A DNA stretch of 36,584 bases. Origin: Paenibacillus sp. 32O-W (lineage in GTDB: Bacteria > Bacillota > Bacilli > Paenibacillales > NBRC-103111). Positions 34,793 to 36,584 of this stretch are shown one piece after another. The DNA is taken from assembly GCF_007679495.1 (NCBI RefSeq), contig NZ_VEGP01000061.1:1-36584 (forward strand), written 5' to 3'. The position numbers and the translations under genes were made by a program. Under the pieces are notes generated by a model. The model saw only the letters and a list, made by a program, of their open reading frames with translations. It was not told where the DNA came from and did not search any database. Each line of letters begins with the position of its first letter. The first letter of the stretch is position 1.

Positions 34793-35091
34793 TATTAGCA
34801 CTCCCTTGTATAGTAAATTTAAGTCTTCCGACTAACTATTATCGGTTTATAATACTATAACATATTTTACCCACCTGTTTAGTATGAATTTAATTTTAAA
34901 TTATATATTTTCTATTTCGTTAATTTTTAATCCGGTGGAACGTTTCTCGGTATATACTTGAAGGAAAACTGACTTTTCCTGTATTTGGATGGGAAGTCGT
35001 CAATCAGCGGATTTTAGGGGAATGGATAAGCCTGGGGTTGAAGGCGGTCCTATTTGGGGGACTCGAATAAGATAGGGAGGGACGGTTAATA
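34793..35091. other. divergent intergenic region, OsmC / fucosidase
   Basis: About 300 bases, AT-rich in the first half. On the plus strand TATACT within CGGTATATACTTG (about 34958) is a possible -10 for the fucosidase, with no good -35. GGGAGGG precedes ATG 35092 by 10 bases. No gene or further structure recognised. Confidence 0.4.
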
Positions 35092-36348
35092 ATGAGCGGC
35101 AGACAGATCATTCCAGGTGCCAGACAGCTAGCTTTTCAGGATTGGGAGTATGGGCTGTTTATACATTTTGGCTTGCGTACTTTTTATGAAGGATACGTGG
35201 ATTTCGATGAGAGGCCCATGTCTCCGTCGGCATTTAACCCCGTCGAGCTGGATTGCGGGCAGTGGATTAGAACGGCCAAGCAGGCGGGAATGAACTATGC
35301 GGTGTTTACGGCGAAGCATCACGACGGATTTTCCAACTGGCCGTCGGCCTATACGGAAATGTCTGTAGCCCATACCCCATGGAAAGACGGAAAGGGTGAT
35401 GTCGTCGGCGAATTTGTGGCGGCTTGCCGCAAGTACGGGGTTAAGCCCGGTCTGTACTACTCGCCCTATGATGCTTCCGCCGAGAGCTTCCTCCATGACG
35501 GCAAGGCCTATGACGATTATTTCGTCAATCAAATAACGGAGCTGCTGACGAAGTATGGAGAAATAGATATTCTGTGGTTCGACGGCTGCGGATCGGAAGA
35601 CCACGAATATGACTGGCCGCGGATTATTGGAGAGATTCGCAGGCTTCAGCCGAATATTTTGATTTTTAATATGGGGGATCCCGATTTTCGCTGGGTGGGC
35701 AACGAGGACGGGGTCGCCCCATACCCCTGCTGGAATACGGTGGATGCCGTCGATTTCTCCATTCAGACGGAGAGGAAAGAACAGTTGGGAGAGAGCTTGC
35801 GGCTTCCCGCGGAATGTGATGTCCAAATGCGGGCGAACTGGTTCTACAGCGATCATGACGAACATACGGTCAAAAGCATCGACGAACTGATCGGGCTATA
35901 TTATTACTCGGTCGGCCGCGGAGCCAATCTGCTGTTGAATATCGGGCCCGACCGGAGAGGGCTTCTGCCGGATAAGGATGCGGAACGGATTTTGGAGTTC
36001 GGCGAGGTGATCCGGCAGCGTTTCGCCAGCCCGATCGCTACGCTCGCGGATTGCGAGAGGGAGGGCAGGTGCTGGACGTTCAGGCCGGAACGGACCATCC
36101 TTCTGGATCATGCAGTGATTCAAGAGGAGCTTGCTCACGGGGAGAGCATTCGAAGCTTCAGAATTTCGGTAATGACTCAGAAATCACAGAGGTTAATCCC
36201 GGTTTACGAAGGAAAGAGTGTCGGGCATAAGGCAATATGCCGGTTCGCGCCTATCCGCGCACGAGAGGTTGTCATGGAAGTGCTGGAGTCGGACGGCGAA
36301 CCTCATGTGAGAGAACTATCGTTTCATTATGTCGGGGAGAAGCTATAG
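35092..36348 (+). CDS. GH29 alpha-L-fucosidase
   Basis: 418 residues, with a (beta/alpha)8 barrel in the first ~340. Family blocks: WEYGLFIHFGLRTF (18-31), VFTAKHHDGFSNWPS (71-85), and the nucleophile motif DILWFDG with Asp164; GANLLLNIGPDRRGLLP closes the barrel. The general acid is less conserved in GH29 and not assigned. No signal peptide, so it acts inside the cell on imported fucosyl glycans, or on host or plant oligosaccharides. The remaining ~80 residues form a short beta domain. A single-gene unit with its own terminator; a functional link to the importer-MurQ operon is possible but unproven. Confidence 0.92.
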   Translation: MSGRQIIPGARQLAFQDWEYGLFIHFGLRTFYEGYVDFDERPMSPSAFNPVELDCGQWIRTAKQAGMNYAVFTAKHHDGFSNWPSAYTEMSVAHTPWKDGKGDVVGEFVAACRKYGVKPGLYYSPYDASAESFLHDGKAYDDYFVNQITELLTKYGEIDILWFDGCGSEDHEYDWPRIIGEIRRLQPNILIFNMGDPDFRWVGNEDGVAPYPCWNTVDAVDFSIQTERKEQLGESLRLPAECDVQMRANWFYSDHDEHTVKSIDELIGLYYYSVGRGANLLLNIGPDRRGLLPDKDAERILEFGEVIRQRFASPIATLADCEREGRCWTFRPERTILLDHAVIQEELAHGESIRSFRISVMTQKSQRLIPVYEGKSVGHKAICRFAPIRAREVVMEVLESDGEPHVRELSFHYVGEKL

Positions 36349-36473
36349 GGCAGCGATTGACCATCAGGATTAACGGCAAGCCGTTAGGACGGTACAGGCA
36401 TCCTTCCATTCAGTGAAATGGCAAAGTCAGGTCCGCAGAGCCCTTCCCGAACTTGTCTTTAGCATAAAGCAAG

Positions 36474-36508
36474 AGCAGCCCCGTTCTACAGGATCGGGGC
36501 TGCTTCTT
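36474..36508 (+). terminator. terminator after the fucosidase gene
   Basis: Perfect 10-bp stem AGCAGCCCCG (36474-36483) / CGGGGCTGCT (36495-36504), then TCTTATTT. The 125 bases between the fucosidase stop and this hairpin hold no supported gene. Confidence 0.85.
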
Positions 36509-36547
36509 ATTTAGGCTTTAGCCAGTTGAGTGCGTGAAACGCGCGAA

Positions 36548-36574
36548 ACAAAAAACCACCCGCTATGCGGGTGG
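36548..36574 (-). terminator. terminator of a gene beyond the right edge
   Basis: Perfect stem CCACCCGC-TAT-GCGGGTGG (36556-36574) with an A-tract on the left (T-run on the minus strand). It points to a minus-strand gene that ends just outside the window. Confidence 0.8.
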
Positions 36575-36584
36575 AGGGATCGAG

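Noticed and set aside
36349-36473. Coding-like residues after the fucosidase stop (LTIRINGKPLGRY)
   Set aside because: Short, no start or ribosome site; cannot be tied to the fucosidase or another family.
1-36584. CRISPR arrays, tRNA, rRNA, riboswitches and prophage genes
   Set aside because: Looked for regularly spaced repeats, tRNA-like cloverleaf signatures and known conserved riboswitch cores; none found by eye.

Overview
The window looks like a piece of a Paenibacillus-type (Bacillota, Paenibacillaceae) chromosome. The evidence is the mix of families: LplB/YtcP-like and Ugp-like sugar ABC importers, a membrane-type AraC regulator, a SARP-like response regulator, DUF6366, UPF0158, RQC-minor, VanZ, GH88, GH29 and a heparinase II/III lyase. 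Strong GGAGG ribosome sites and Gram-positive-style hairpin/T-run terminators agree. This is inference from gene content; no rRNA, tRNA or CRISPR array was seen.

Layout. 1-3.06 kb is gene-poor and eroded: a 31-codon remnant of a group II intron maturase, one intact AT-rich FtsJ-type methyltransferase gene, and the 3' end of an IS3-type element. 3.1-7.1 kb is a TetR regulator with a palindromic operator, a 5' stub of an MFS exporter, and a two-gene FtsX/LolD-type ABC exporter. 7.3-8.7 kb holds a conserved unknown gene and an RQC-minor DNA-binding protein, followed by an alpha/beta hydrolase on the minus strand. 9.7-10.5 kb is an AbrB-Doc toxin-antitoxin pair. 10.8-12.2 kb (minus) is a MerR regulator with a classic 19-bp-spacer promoter and two SRPBCC (AHSA1) genes; MerR and the second SRPBCC gene are fused by a deletion. 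12.2-14.5 kb is flanked by a 53-bp direct repeat and carries a frameshifted DUF4236 gene and a coupled pair with a retropepsin-like protease. 14.5-17.2 kb holds a lipoprotein, a UPF0158 protein and a TPR/SEC-C protein.

17.3-25.9 kb is a polysaccharide utilisation locus for a uronate-containing glycan: GH88 unsaturated glucuronyl hydrolase, AraC regulator, two LplB/YtcP-type permeases, a solute-binding lipoprotein and a heparinase II/III-type lyase with a C-terminal F5/8C domain. It is decaying. The AraC gene has lost its 5' end, the binding protein is frameshifted and 3'-truncated, and the lyase is 5'-truncated, the last two being joined directly.

26.2-29.4 kb holds a VanZ-like membrane protein, a SARP-type response regulator interrupted by a 123-bp insertion, and a DUF6366 gene. 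30.1-34.3 kb is an apparently intact operon: binding protein, two permeases and MurQ (MurNAc-6-phosphate etherase). This suggests an ABC-fed route for cell-wall amino sugar recycling. 34.3-36.6 kb has an OsmC-family peroxidase (minus) and a GH29 alpha-L-fucosidase.

The main themes are carbohydrate scavenging and an unusual density of broken genes (four deletion junctions, two frameshifts, one insertion, two mobile-element stubs). Either the genome is losing function or part of this is assembly error. The most interesting intact item is the ABC-importer/MurQ operon.
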